Program-made: the position numbers and the translations under genes
Part shown: positions 1-8,426 of the stretch, piece by piece
How the letters are laid out: every line of letters begins with the position of its first letter
How positions within the stretch are numbered: position 1 is the first letter of the stretch
NCBI GenBank assembly: GCA_007130865.1
Contig: SLRR01000099.1
Location: forward strand, 1-32,118
Length of the DNA: 32,118 nt
DNA from: Spirochaeta sp.
Lineage (GTDB): Bacteria > Spirochaetota > Spirochaetia > DSM-27196 > Alkalispirochaetaceae
Direction of reading: 5' to 3'
Notes under the pieces: generated by a model
What the model was told of the DNA's origin: nothing
Database searches by the model: none
The model's input: the letters and a program-made list of their open reading frames with translations, nothing else

Positions 1-210
1 AAGCAGCGCTCCCTGGACGGCGAGTACGGCATGTACGGCGAAGGTCCCGCGCAGTGGCCCTGGTGGGAACAGGCCAAAGCGGCTGAGCAGCACCTGATGG
101 AAACGCAGGATCCCGGCGCGATCGACGCGGACGCGGTATCCGGCGCGACGATCAGGCTCGGCGGACTTGCCTCAGTTGTAAACGAGGCATTGGCAAACGC
201 ACGGCGCTGA
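1..210 (+). CDS. FMN-binding domain protein, C-terminal 69 residues (5' end outside window)
   Basis: The frame is open from base 1 and stops at TGA 208-210. The visible tail contains DAVSGAT followed by a helix-like segment (LASVVNEALANARR). The [D]xxSGAT signature is typical of FMN_bind domains, in which the Thr is esterified to FMN by an ApbE-type flavin transferase outside the cytoplasm. Such domains occur in RnfG/NqrC subunits and in exported lipoproteins related to the treponemal Tpp15 major membrane immunogen; the short piece does not tell which. The stop is followed 80 bases later by a strong terminator, so this is the last gene of its transcript and is not part of the tct operon. The domain call rests on one motif, so it is moderate in confidence; the reading frame itself is secure. 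Confidence 0.65.
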   Translation, partial: KQRSLDGEYGMYGEGPAQWPWWEQAKAAEQHLMETQDPGAIDADAVSGATIRLGGLASVVNEALANARR

Positions 211-290
211 ATCGACCGTCAGTAGCAACAGTAATCAACAGAGTCGCGTCGGCGGTTTGACCGCCGGCGTTGATCGGACCGAGATCATGA

Positions 291-320
291 GGCCGCCCTC
301 CGGGGCGGCCTTTTGAATTT
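291..320 (+). terminator. Intrinsic terminator after the FMN-binding gene
   Basis: Perfect 8-bp stem (GGCCGCCC 291-298 with GGGCGGCC 303-310), TCCG tetraloop, followed by TTTTGAATTTT. It closes the transcript of the upstream gene and insulates the tct operon. Confidence 0.85.
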
Positions 321-348
321 TAGAGATAAAGAACAAAGCAAATGCTCC

Positions 349-377
349 TTGCGCGTACCGAATTCTTGCCTTACAAT
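349..377 (+). promoter_or_regulatory. Candidate sigma70-type promoter for the tct operon
   Basis: TTGCGC (349-354), 17-bp spacer, TACAAT (372-377; 5 of 6 to consensus). Predicted start of transcription is near 384, giving a leader of about 110 bases to the tctC ATG at 493. The leader holds two copies of CGGTATAC (406-413 and 434-441) and an AGGAGG at 421-426 with no usable start at proper spacing. In the 282-base gap 211-492 nothing else was recognised besides this and the terminator. Confidence 0.5.
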
Positions 378-492
378 TTTACAGCCAATCCAACATTAGC
401 GAGGACGGTATACTACGAAGAAGGAGGTGCCGGCGGTATACAGACAAGCAATGCTGGTTGTCGATCTGGTTTCAGTTACAAGGAGGATTTCT

Positions 493-1485
493 ATGAACGT
501 TAATCGGTTTTTTATTTTCATGATCGTCGCGTCCCTCGCGGTCGTTCCGGCGCTATTCGCCGCGGGACAGCCCGAGGCTGACGACGCTGCGCCGGATGAG
601 ATCACTATCGTCGTCGGGTTCGGCGCCGGCGGATCCAACGACCTGTCCGCGCGGTTCCTGGCAGAAGCGCTTGGTCAGCACGGAATCACCGCAAATGTGG
701 TAAACATGCCCGGTGGAATGGGAACGGAAGCGGCGTACTACGTCTCCACGCAGCGTCCCGACTCCAACATCTTCATGTGGGCCCACCCCCTGATCATGCT
801 CTTCGAGCCCGCCGCGGGCGACCGTGGATTCACGATCCACGATTTCACGCCGATCGGTACGCTCGCGAGCCCGACGTTTGCGGTTGGTTCCAAAGCAGGA
901 GCTCCCTGGGATACGCTGGACGAGTTGATTCAGTATATCGAGGACAATCCCGGTGAGGTGGTACTCGGCGGCCAGGGCGAAGGTAATATGATGCACTTCA
1001 TCGCGGAACTCATCCTCGATCCGGAGGAACTTGATTATACGTACGTGGGTCTCGCCGGTGGTGCCGACGTGGCGCTCAACCTGACCGGCGGTCATGTTGA
1101 CCTGGGTCACCTCAGTCTCGCGGCGGCGCGCCCGCTCCACGAGGACGGAGACCTGACCGTTCTGGTGAATACGCAGATCCTGATCGAGCGTGACCCGCTC
1201 ATGCCGGAGATTCCCAACGTAATCGAGTTCGGTATCGACGGCCAGGAGCCTCACCCCCTCGCGCTGTGGGCACCGCAGGGTACGTCCCAGGCGACGATCG
1301 ATCACGTAACAGCGGCGATGGCGGAGATCGCGCAGGATCCTGCCTTTGTAGAACGTTACCAGGGCATCGGGATCGTGGCGCACTACCTGGATCCCGACGA
1401 GACCTGGGAGTTCTTCATGGACGTGGAGGAGAACATGGTTCCCCGGTACAAGGCGTGGCTCGAGGATTACCTCGCCGGCAACTGA
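493..1485 (+). CDS. tctC: Tripartite tricarboxylate transporter substrate-binding protein (TctC/Bug family)
   Basis: 330-residue exported protein that captures a carboxylate or related small acid outside the inner membrane and hands it to the TctAB permease. The start ATG 493 sits 7 bases after AGGAGG (481-486); a longer in-frame GTG at 427 abuts its own AGGAGG with no spacing and is not used here. Residues 1-22 form a signal peptide (hydrophobic FFIFMIVASLAVVPALFA) followed by AAGQPE, a spirochaete-like mature start. The next segment ITIVVGFGAGGSNDLSARFL is the typical first strand and ligand loop of Bug proteins. Length matches the family (about 320-330). It is the first gene of a five-gene run tctC-tctB-tctA-regulator-kinase. 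The substrate cannot be read from sequence: Bug proteins bind citrate, aromatic acids, amino acids and others. Confidence 0.9.
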   Translation: MNVNRFFIFMIVASLAVVPALFAAGQPEADDAAPDEITIVVGFGAGGSNDLSARFLAEALGQHGITANVVNMPGGMGTEAAYYVSTQRPDSNIFMWAHPLIMLFEPAAGDRGFTIHDFTPIGTLASPTFAVGSKAGAPWDTLDELIQYIEDNPGEVVLGGQGEGNMMHFIAELILDPEELDYTYVGLAGGADVALNLTGGHVDLGHLSLAAARPLHEDGDLTVLVNTQILIERDPLMPEIPNVIEFGIDGQEPHPLALWAPQGTSQATIDHVTAAMAEIAQDPAFVERYQGIGIVAHYLDPDETWEFFMDVEENMVPRYKAWLEDYLAGN

Positions 1486-1534
1486 GCCGGCAGAAGTTCC
1501 TGTACGCCCGTATACACAAAGTTACGTAATGTGA

Positions 1535-1564
1535 GCCGGGACGGACCGACAGGTCCGTCCCGGC
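1535..1564 (+). promoter_or_regulatory. Strong stem-loop between tctC and tctB
   Basis: A perfect 13-bp inverted repeat: 1535-1547 pairs with 1552-1564 around a GACA loop. No T-tract follows, so it is not a standard terminator. By position, after the binding-protein gene and before the membrane genes, it may protect the 3' end of tctC mRNA or reduce read-through. The role is inferred. Confidence 0.7.
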
Positions 1565-1606
1565 CGTAATCCACGGCACCGACACCTCGATGAGGACAAC
1601 AAGAAG

Positions 1607-2092
1607 GTGAGTACAAAACGATTTTCTCTGACTGGTCTGACGGGAATTCTGCTCGCGGTAGTCGCCGCGGGAGGGTTCATCTGGACGTTTTCGTCGTCGT
1701 TGCGGCCTATGGAGCTTTTTGTTCCGCGTATTTCGCTGGGGCTGGTCGTGTTCGGCGGAATCCTGGTCCTGCTCAAGGACATATTGAATCCCGGTGCGCG
1801 AGAACTGCTCAGCCGGGATTGGGTTCTACCGTACGCTATCGGCGTTTCGCTCGCGATGTGGGCCTACGGGTGGGCGTTCCGTAATATCGGACTCATGACC
1901 GCGACCTTTCTCTTCCTCGCGATCTGGTGGGTCTGGGTGGCGTACCGTGATGCCCGGCGGGAGGGTTCTTTTGCGCGGTTCCGTGTGACACTGGCCAAGA
2001 GACTGGCGCTCGCCGTGGTGGTGGCCGTGGTAGTGCAGTTGATATTCGTGACGGTGCTGCGGATGCACCTCCCGCGAACGCCATTACCCTAA
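1607..2092 (+). CDS. tctB: Tripartite tricarboxylate transporter small membrane subunit TctB
   Basis: 161-residue integral membrane protein, the small permease subunit of a TTT transporter. Hydrophobic stretches lie at about residues 8-25, 38-60, 72-112 (probably two helices) and 133-153, in line with the 4-helix TctB plan and the usual length of 145-170. The start is GTG 1607, with GAGGA at 1592-1596 ten bases upstream; an ATG at 1590 runs straight into a stop. TctB sequences are poorly conserved, so the call leans on topology and on the position between tctC and tctA, the canonical gene order. It is separated from tctC by 121 bases with a strong stem-loop and from tctA by only 13 bases, so tctB and tctA should be co-translated in similar amounts. 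Confidence 0.85.
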   Translation: MSTKRFSLTGLTGILLAVVAAGGFIWTFSSSLRPMELFVPRISLGLVVFGGILVLLKDILNPGARELLSRDWVLPYAIGVSLAMWAYGWAFRNIGLMTATFLFLAIWWVWVAYRDARREGSFARFRVTLAKRLALAVVVAVVVQLIFVTVLRMHLPRTPLP

Positions 2093-2105
2093 GGAGACAA
2101 GCATT

Positions 2106-3626
2106 ATGTCAGGCTTTAATGTTGACGCCGCCCTTGCGGCGGTCTCGATAGTCTTTGCCCTGGATACGGCGCTCTTCATCATGATCGGTATCGTGGTAGG
2201 GATATCCGTGGGAGCGTTGCCCGGCCTTGCTCACAGTCTGCCGATCGCGCTGGTTCTGCCCTTTTCTTTTTTCCTTCCGATTCACCAGACGATGGGTTTG
2301 CTCATCGGTACCTACCAGGGAGGGACCTACGGAGGATCGATCACCGCGATCAGCTTCGGTACGCCCGGCACTCCCGGCGCCGCGGCAACCGTCACAGACG
2401 GCTACGCTCTGACCAAGCAGGGTAAAGGGAAGAAAGCTCTTCAGATGGGGCTCTATTCTTCGGTGGTGGGAGGAATTTTTGGAGCGATCGTACTGATCTT
2501 TCTCGTTGTACCGATCGGGCAGATGGCTCCGCGTTTCGGCCCGGGAGAGCTGACGGCGCTCTACTTCCTGGCGCTCTCCCTGGTGGTGGTTTTCTCCACG
2601 GAAAACCCCGGGAAGGGAATTCTCTCCGCGGGAATCGGTTTTTTTCTGGCGATCATCGGACGGGATATCATTACCGGTGGCCTCCGGTTTACCTTCGGTA
2701 TACGCTACATGCAGTCCGGGTTTCCCCTGGTACCGCTCCTGATGGGGTTCTTCGCGCTGCCGGAGCTTATCTACCAGATACACAGTGTGATCCGTGATCC
2801 TGACAAAGCCGGCAAGGTCGGTGACGTTCCGCTGGAGCTGCATGCCAAGAAGGAGGAGGGACTCGGGTTCCGCGAGATGTGGCGGAGCTGGCGCGGGATC
2901 AGTATCGGCTCGGTGGTGGGTACGTTCCTGGGGGCGCTCCCCGGCCCCGGAGCGACGCTCGCGGCCTACACATCCTACAGCGTGACCGGACAGTTCACGA
3001 AGGATCGCAATTACGGCAAGGGCTCTCTCGAGGGAGTTGCCGCAGCGGAATCGGCCAACAACGCCACCTGCGGTGCCACGTTCATCCCGCTGCTCACGTT
3101 CGGTATCCCGGGCAGCTCGATCTCGGCACTGCTCATGGCGGCTCTGATCATGGAGGGTGTTCCCGTGGGACCGCGTGTCGTGGTTGACCACACGCAGGTG
3201 GTATATACGCTGTTCCTGCTGATCCTCGTGGCGAATCCGTTCAACCTGCTCTTCGGGAAGCTTCTCATACCGGTGTTCACGCGTTTGACCAAGATTCCTT
3301 CCTCGGTACTGTGGCCGATCATAGCGGTTGTCCTGGTGATCGGTACGTACGCGTACAACAGTCGTCCCTTTGATATCATCATGTGCATCGTGGCGGGGCT
3401 TATAGGATACTTCTACAAGTGGTACAAGCTGCCCGACGGTCCGCTTATCCTGGCGTTCCTGGTGACGCCCCTTTTTGAGGCGAGTTTCCGGCAGGCTCTG
3501 ACGATATCCCGGGGTAACTGGATGTTCTTTCTCAACAGCAATATCTCCCGTGTCCTCTGGGTGGTAACGATCGCAGCGATCATCTTCTTCATCGTGAAGA
3601 GAAAGAACCACACCGAGGAGGAATGA
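2106..3626 (+). CDS. tctA: Tripartite tricarboxylate transporter large membrane subunit TctA
   Basis: 506-residue inner-membrane permease (family size about 500) that moves the substrate delivered by TctC, driven by an ion gradient. It shows the duplicated TctA signature: GISVGALPGLAHSLPIAL near residues 30-47 and GTFLGALPGPGATLAAYT near 272-289, each with the Gly/Pro-rich loop thought to line the transport path. Other family segments include the GTYQGGTYGGSITAISFGTPG stretch (about residues 67-87, slightly over the repeat core) and FIPLLTFGIPGSS near 325-337. About eleven or twelve hydrophobic segments run along its length. ATG 2106 follows AAGGAGA at a good distance. The next gene, a response regulator, begins 24 bases downstream. 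Confidence 0.95.
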   Translation: MSGFNVDAALAAVSIVFALDTALFIMIGIVVGISVGALPGLAHSLPIALVLPFSFFLPIHQTMGLLIGTYQGGTYGGSITAISFGTPGTPGAAATVTDGYALTKQGKGKKALQMGLYSSVVGGIFGAIVLIFLVVPIGQMAPRFGPGELTALYFLALSLVVVFSTENPGKGILSAGIGFFLAIIGRDIITGGLRFTFGIRYMQSGFPLVPLLMGFFALPELIYQIHSVIRDPDKAGKVGDVPLELHAKKEEGLGFREMWRSWRGISIGSVVGTFLGALPGPGATLAAYTSYSVTGQFTKDRNYGKGSLEGVAAAESANNATCGATFIPLLTFGIPGSSISALLMAALIMEGVPVGPRVVVDHTQVVYTLFLLILVANPFNLLFGKLLIPVFTRLTKIPSSVLWPIIAVVLVIGTYAYNSRPFDIIMCIVAGLIGYFYKWYKLPDGPLILAFLVTPLFEASFRQALTISRGNWMFFLNSNISRVLWVVTIAAIIFFIVKRKNHTEEE

Positions 3627-3650
3627 GCCGCGGCGAATGAGTAACGCACC

Positions 3651-4373
3651 GTGACCCGCACGATTCTCGTGGTGGACGACGAGCCCAAGATCGTCCGCCT
3701 GCTCTCGGAATACCTAGAGCGGGCCGGGTTCCGTGTCGTCGTTGCCGCGGACGGAGACGCGGCGGTATCGGTCTTCCGCCGGGAGAAGCCGGACCTGGTC
3801 CTGCTGGACCTGATGATACCGGGGATCGACGGGCTGGACGTGACCCGGGCGATCCGCCGCGACGGGGAGACCCCGATCATCATGGTGACGGCGCTCTCGG
3901 AGGAGACCGACCGCCTGGTGGGGCTCGAGCTTGGTGCAGACGACTATATAGCCAAGCCGTTCAGCCCCCGGGAAGTCGTAGCGCGGGTTAAAGCGGTTCT
4001 GCGACGGGCCCGGGGCGCCGCCGTGGCCGCCGCGGCCGATGATAACACCCCTCTTACCGTGGGCGATCTCCGGATCGATCCGGTGCGTCGGGAAGTACGG
4101 CGTGGCGGCGCACCGGTGTCGCTCACCAGTTACCAGTTCGACCTTCTTGCCGTGCTCGCGCGACAACCCGGCCGTGTTTTCAGCCGCATGCAGCTCGTCG
4201 TCGCGGTACAAGGTGAAACGTACGACGGTTACGAGCGGACTGTGGATGCCCACATGAAGAATATCCGTAAAGCGATAGGCGACGATGCGCGACACCCCCG
4301 ATACGTAGAGACCGTGCGAGGGGTGGGATATCGCCTCCTGGAGCAGGATCTCGATGACCGGCCCGATCGGTAA
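3651..4373 (+). CDS. OmpR/PhoB-family response regulator (TctD-like position)
   Basis: 240-residue DNA-binding response regulator. The receiver domain (about 1-118) has the acidic pair D9/D10, phospho-acceptor D53 in [13 protein letters not shown], switch T80 and invariant K102 (KPF). The winged-helix domain (about 135-233) carries the OmpR-type features (RVFSRMQLV..., [26 protein letters not shown]). GTG 3651 is the only start consistent with an intact N-terminus, since an in-frame TAA lies at 3642-3644; no good Shine-Dalgarno precedes it, so translation may depend on re-initiation after tctA, which stops 24 bases upstream. It overlaps the kinase gene by 20 bases. tctCBA operons in other bacteria often carry a TctD/TctE pair, so control of this transporter is the natural inference. 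Confidence 0.92.
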   Translation: MTRTILVVDDEPKIVRLLSEYLERAGFRVVVAADGDAAVSVFRREKPDLVLLDLMIPGIDGLDVTRAIRRDGETPIIMVTALSEETDRLVGLELGADDYIAKPFSPREVVARVKAVLRRARGAAVAAAADDNTPLTVGDLRIDPVRREVRRGGAPVSLTSYQFDLLAVLARQPGRVFSRMQLVVAVQGETYDGYERTVDAHMKNIRKAIGDDARHPRYVETVRGVGYRLLEQDLDDRPDR

Positions 4374-5910
4374 CGTACGCATGGGCGGTACGCTGGCGGC
4401 CAGGCTGACGCTTCTCCTGGCGGTTGTGGTGATCGCCGGGGCCGGTATGACTCTACTGGCGGTTTCAACAATTGCACGCCACCAGTTTCTCTCGTACGTG
4501 CAGGAGAGCGACCAGCTCAGGGCGGGAGAACTGGCGGATGTTCTCGTGGCATACTACGAGGATCGGGGAAATTTTGACGGCGTCGCCGAGCTGCTGCGTC
4601 CCCGGTCGCCGATAACAGGACGGGACGCCCGGCGTATGCCGGAGATGCACGAGTCGATGATGCACTCGGAACGACGCGGTCCCGCAGGTTCCATGATGTT
4701 TGGAGCGGCGGTCTTTGAGCGAGTGCTCCTGGTGGACCGTGACGGCGGGACTATCGCTGATTCCCACCCGACCGGCGCGATCTCGCGGGAGCCCCGTTCC
4801 GTCTACCGGGAACGGGGCGTACCCGTGGTGATCGGCGGCGAGACGATAGCCCGGGTACTGGTAGGCTCGATGATCGACAGCGCGTTCAATCCGCAACAGG
4901 CTGCGTTTCTGCGGGCTCTCAGGATGGCGGTGCTGCTCTCCGCCCTGGTGGTTGCCACGGTAGCGATCGTGCTGGGTACGCTGTTTCTCTCCGGTGTTAC
5001 GCGACCCCTGCGAGAACTCGCCGGAGCGGCTCACACGATCGCCGGAGGCAATCTGACCGTAACGCTACCCCCGGGCGGCGCCGATGAGATCGGGGAGCTC
5101 ACCGAGTCTTTCCGAACGATGCGGGATTCCCTGGAGGAAGCTCACCGTCAGCGGGACCGGATGTTCCGCGATATCGCCCACGAGCTGCGGACGCCGGTAA
5201 CGTTGCTGCGAGGCGAGATTGACGCGATGCTGGACGGGGTCTACCGGATCGACGCCGATCAGGTACGATCACTCCGCGAAGAGATTACTTTCCTGGAACG
5301 GCTGATTACCGACGTCAGGCTGATCTCTTCGATCGAGGGTGGAGAGTTTGTCCTGAACAGGGAGCGGGTACACGTCGGTGAACTGCTCCGAAGGGTACAA
5401 GGTGCGTTTCGGACGGAGGCGACCGCCGCCGGGATCGAGATTCACGTTTCGGTACCGGACGAACTCCCACCGATCGACGCGGACCGGGCGCGGTTGACCC
5501 AGGTGATCTCCAACCTCGTGGCCAACGCGATCGAGCACGCGGAAAGGGCGGATCGGATCGAACTCGTGGCGCGGCTGGACGGGGTGGCCGGAGAGAACGG
5601 GTATATGACGATAACGGTCGGTGACAACGGCAGCGGCATTCCGCCGGAACACCTGGAGCGCGTGTTCGATCGGCTCCACCGCGTGGACCCGGCCCGGTCC
5701 CGGAACCGCCGCCGCGCCGGTGGCGGCAATGGAAGCGCCCACGCAGGTGCCGGCGCACGCACCGTCGGAAGTTATGTCGGCGCCGGCAGCGGTCTGGGCC
5801 TTGCGATCGTCCGGCGGATCGTTGAAGCTCACGGCGGGACGATACGAGCCGCGGATCGCGTCGGCGGGGGCGCGGAGTTTACGCTCCGGCTTCCCACCGG
5901 CCCGAGGTGA
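4354..5910 (+). CDS. Membrane sensor histidine kinase, HAMP-HisKA-HATPase (TctE-like position)
   Basis: 518-residue partner of the preceding regulator. Membrane helices at about 17-40 and 190-213 flank an extracytoplasmic sensor of about 150 residues; HAMP follows (about 213-265), then the phospho-acceptor H276 in [12 protein letters not shown]-box N387/N391 ([14 protein letters not shown]), G1 DNGSG 424-428 and G2 GSGLGL 478-483. Two features are unusual. The sensor has a Met/His-rich patch at 95-115 (M95, M98, H99, M102, M103, H104, M114, M115). The ATP lid between the F-box and G2 is lengthened by a Gly/Ala/Arg-rich stretch of about 28 residues (449-476). ATG 4354 has AGGA five bases upstream and overlaps the regulator gene; ATG 4381 is a weaker alternative. 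The 3' end overlaps nfnB on the other strand by 32 bases. Confidence 0.92.
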   Translation: MTGPIGNVRMGGTLAARLTLLLAVVVIAGAGMTLLAVSTIARHQFLSYVQESDQLRAGELADVLVAYYEDRGNFDGVAELLRPRSPITGRDARRMPEMHESMMHSERRGPAGSMMFGAAVFERVLLVDRDGGTIADSHPTGAISREPRSVYRERGVPVVIGGETIARVLVGSMIDSAFNPQQAAFLRALRMAVLLSALVVATVAIVLGTLFLSGVTRPLRELAGAAHTIAGGNLTVTLPPGGADEIGELTESFRTMRDSLEEAHRQRDRMFRDIAHELRTPVTLLRGEIDAMLDGVYRIDADQVRSLREEITFLERLITDVRLISSIEGGEFVLNRERVHVGELLRRVQGAFRTEATAAGIEIHVSVPDELPPIDADRARLTQVISNLVANAIEHAERADRIELVARLDGVAGENGYMTITVGDNGSGIPPEHLERVFDRLHRVDPARSRNRRRAGGGNGSAHAGAGARTVGSYVGAGSGLGLAIVRRIVEAHGGTIRAADRVGGGAEFTLRLPTGPR

Positions 5911-7477
5911 GGTCCTCGGTGATCGTCGCCGCGGCGGTACGCCCCTGACCCATGGCAAGAATCACCGTGGCGGCACCGAGAACAATGTCCCCACCGGCGT
6001 AGACCCTGTCCATGCTCGTGCGGTTCTGTTCGTCCACCACGATATTACCCCACCGGTTGGTCTCCAGGCTGTCCGTGGTCTTTTTTATCAGCGGATTGGC
6101 TACGTTGCCCAGCGCGGGGATAACCGTGTCCACCTCCATCTCAAAGTAATCACCCTCGATCGGTATCGGTCGGCGGCGACCGGACTCGTCCGGTTCGCCC
6201 AGCTCATACCGCCGGCAGCGGAGAGCCTGGACGCGGTCGTTCTCGTCGCCCAGGATCTCCACGGGGCTGCTCAGGAAGTGAAATCGGATTCCCTCCTCGT
6301 CGGCGTGGTCCACCTCCTCCACGCGGGCGGGCATCTCCTTCCGCGTGCGGCGGTACACCACATGAACCTCTTCCGCGCCGAGACGGAGCGCCATCCGGGC
6401 GGCGTCCATCGCCACGTTGCCGCCCCCCAGGACCGCAACGACCTTTGAGTCGTAGATCGGGGTATCCACATGCCCGCGGTCGTACGCTTTCATGAGGTTC
6501 GCCCGGGTCAGGTATTCGTTGGCGCTGAATACACCTACAAGGTTCTCGCCGGGTATGTTCATGAACTTGGGCAGTCCCGCGCCGCTGCCGATAAAAAGCG
6601 CGTCGAATCCGTCCCTGGCGAGCAGATCCTCGATCGTGCGGGTGCGCCCGATCAGGAAGTTTGGACGTATCGTGACCCCCATTCTCTCGAGACCGGCGAT
6701 CTCCTCCTCCACGATCTTCTTTGGCAGGCGGAATTCAGGGATTCCGTACACCATGACACCGCCGGGTTTGTGAAACGCCTCAAAGATCTCCACCCGGTGC
6801 CCGGCCTTGCGCAGATCCGCCGCGGCGGTCAGACCGGCCGGGCCGGAACCGATAACGCCTACCTTGAATCCGGTATCCGACCCTACCGCGGGGACTTCCA
6901 CCGTGCCTGATTCCCGTTCCAGATCCGCTACGTACCGCTCGAGGCGTCCGATCGCCACGGATTTCATCGGATCCCGGACCGCCTTCCCCACGGTACACTC
7001 CAGCATGCACTGACTCTCCTGCGGGCAGACGCGACCACAGATCGCCGGGAGAAGGCTCGACTCCTTGATCGTATTTACCGACTCCTGGTACTTACCTTCC
7101 GCTACGAGAACTACGAAGCGGGGGATGTCGATCGCAACGGGGCACCCCTTGATACAGGGGGCGGTGGGACAGTTGAGGCAGCGCAGCGCTTCCACCCGGG
7201 CCTGGTCCTCCGTGTATCCCAGGGGTACCTCGGCCTGGTTGCAGCGTCGTTCCGCCGGGTCCTGGGCGGGCATCTCCATCTGCGGGATCGCACGGCGGTC
7301 CTTGTTGGAGAGCGTGCCCTCCGCCGCGAGGGGACCGTACTTCTTCCAGAGCTCCGACGCTTCCCGGGCAAGCTCCTCCGCCGGGCGCTGGCGCGGGTTG
7401 TCCTGTGAACCCGGTATGTCCTGCGGGTTTTGTGTGCCGTGAACGTTCTGCGCGCTCGTGGTGTGTTGCGTGTTCAT
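5879..7477 (-). CDS. nfnB: NfnB/GltD-like FAD-NADPH oxidoreductase, large subunit of NADH-dependent ferredoxin:NADP oxidoreductase
   Basis: 532-residue iron-sulfur flavoprotein. Two [4Fe-4S]-type cysteine sets lie at C100/C103/C108/C112 ([14 protein letters not shown]) and C147/C151/C157/C161. An FAD-binding GSGPAG follows at 210-215, then an NADPH-binding [10 protein letters not shown] and the FAD-closing [20 protein letters not shown] near the end. This is the GltD fold shared by glutamate synthase small subunit, sulfide dehydrogenase SudA and NfnB; the NfnA-like partner gene directly upstream favours NfnB, a bifurcating transhydrogenase linking NADH, NADPH and ferredoxin. The start ATG 7475-7477 overlaps the nfnA stop (ATGA) and follows AGGAGG, so the pair is translationally coupled. 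The first 35 residues are an unusual Gln/Asn/Thr-rich tail before the conserved [10 protein letters not shown] region. The end overlaps the sensor kinase gene by 32 bases. Confidence 0.9.
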   Translation of the reverse strand: MNTQHTTSAQNVHGTQNPQDIPGSQDNPRQRPAEELAREASELWKKYGPLAAEGTLSNKDRRAIPQMEMPAQDPAERRCNQAEVPLGYTEDQARVEALRCLNCPTAPCIKGCPVAIDIPRFVVLVAEGKYQESVNTIKESSLLPAICGRVCPQESQCMLECTVGKAVRDPMKSVAIGRLERYVADLERESGTVEVPAVGSDTGFKVGVIGSGPAGLTAAADLRKAGHRVEIFEAFHKPGGVMVYGIPEFRLPKKIVEEEIAGLERMGVTIRPNFLIGRTRTIEDLLARDGFDALFIGSGAGLPKFMNIPGENLVGVFSANEYLTRANLMKAYDRGHVDTPIYDSKVVAVLGGGNVAMDAARMALRLGAEEVHVVYRRTRKEMPARVEEVDHADEEGIRFHFLSSPVEILGDENDRVQALRCRRYELGEPDESGRRRPIPIEGDYFEMEVDTVIPALGNVANPLIKKTTDSLETNRWGNIVVDEQNRTSMDRVYAGGDIVLGAATVILAMGQGRTAAATITEDLTSGRWEAGA

Positions 7478-8319
7478 CGTTCGTCCTCCTGCTTCAGGCC
7501 GATAAAACACTGTTCCCGTGCGCCGGATTCCTGCTTCACGTACGCACGCTGCCGGGAGATCATGTTCTCGAAATCAACCAGGTGGCCGTCAAACTCCGGA
7601 CCGTCCACGCAGACAAACTTTGTCTCCCCTCCCACGGTGACACGGCAACCGCCGCACATGCCTGTGCCGTCCACCATGATCGTGTTGAGACTGACCATCG
7701 TCCTGACCTCGTACGGACGCGTTGTCTCCGCGGCAAACTTCATCATGATCGGCGGCCCGATCGCGAAGACGATATCCGGTGTCCCCGCCTCGCAGAGCTC
7801 TTTCAACGGGGCGGTAACCAGGTCCTTGCGGCCGTAGCTGCCGTCGTCGGTACAGACGATTACCTCGTCGCTCCACCGGCGCATCTCCTCCTCGAGAATG
7901 AGCAGATCCCGGTTGCGGGCGCCCATGATCGTGATTACCTTGTTTCCCGCCTGCTTTACCGCTTGTACGATAGGGTGGAGCGGAGCTACCCCGATTCCGC
8001 CGCCGACGCATACCGCGGTGCCCCACTGCTCGACGTGCGTGGGCGTGCCCAGGGGCCCGAGTACATTTGCGATCGAGTTGCCCGCGTCCAATGTTGAAAG
8101 GTTGATCGTGGTTTTGCCCACCGCCTGGAAGATGATCGTTATCGTGCCTGCATCGGAATCGGCGTCGGCGATCGTCAGAGGGATTCGCTCACCGAAATCG
8201 TCGTCCAGCTGGATAATGATAAACTGTCCCGGCCGGCGTGCTTCCGCGATGTAGGGGGCTTCAAAGGTCATGCGAAACACGTCCGCCGACAGTTGCCGTT
8301 TTTCTGTGATTCGGTTCAC
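7474..8319 (-). CDS. nfnA: NfnA-like FAD/[2Fe-2S] subunit of NADH-dependent ferredoxin:NADP oxidoreductase
   Basis: 281-residue ferredoxin reductase-type subunit (PyrK/NfnA family). The N-terminal FAD barrel carries RRPGQF and RIPLTIAD; the NAD-binding domain has GGGIGVAPLHP at about 106-116; the C-terminus has the cluster-binding DGTGMCGGC with C222, C225 and later C237 (VCVDGPEFDGH), the pattern of NfnA and sulfide dehydrogenase SudB. GTG 8317-8319 is chosen because GGAG lies seven bases upstream and the protein then begins MNRITEKRQLS, matching family length (about 280); an ATG at 8358 would add 13 residues without support. It is the first gene of the nfnA-nfnB pair. NfnAB, SudAB and glutamate synthase-like roles cannot be separated fully from sequence, but no glutamate synthase large subunit is near. 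Confidence 0.9.
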   Translation of the reverse strand: MNRITEKRQLSADVFRMTFEAPYIAEARRPGQFIIIQLDDDFGERIPLTIADADSDAGTITIIFQAVGKTTINLSTLDAGNSIANVLGPLGTPTHVEQWGTAVCVGGGIGVAPLHPIVQAVKQAGNKVITIMGARNRDLLILEEEMRRWSDEVIVCTDDGSYGRKDLVTAPLKELCEAGTPDIVFAIGPPIMMKFAAETTRPYEVRTMVSLNTIMVDGTGMCGGCRVTVGGETKFVCVDGPEFDGHLVDFENMISRQRAYVKQESGAREQCFIGLKQEDER

Positions 8320-8369
8320 CCTAGTTCTCCAGCACGTTATTTCTCGGATTGGCGCCAATCCTCTTCCGT

Positions 8370-8400
8370 GATCGCCGGTAAGATTGTCACCGGCGCGATC
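8370..8400 (-). promoter_or_regulatory. Inverted repeat in the nfnA leader
   Basis: GATC-GCCGGT (8370-8379) faces ACCGGC-GC-GATC (8389-8400): 6 plus 4 paired bases with a two-base bulge and a 9-base loop. It falls within the predicted nfnA leader, about 50-80 bases before the start codon. It could be an operator for a dimeric regulator or an RNA hairpin; nothing identifies the factor. Confidence 0.4.
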
Positions 8401-8426
8401 TCAGCCGGTGGATCGCCGCCGTCCAG

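Noticed and set aside
427-492. Longer tctC starting at GTG 427
   Set aside because: The AGGAGG touches this codon with no spacing, and the extra 22 residues would precede a normal signal peptide; ATG 493 has a properly spaced AGGAGG.
2109-3611. 500-residue open frame antisense to tctA
   Set aside because: It mirrors the real gene; its translation is rich in Arg, His, Asp and Gln with no domain, and it has no ribosome-binding site.
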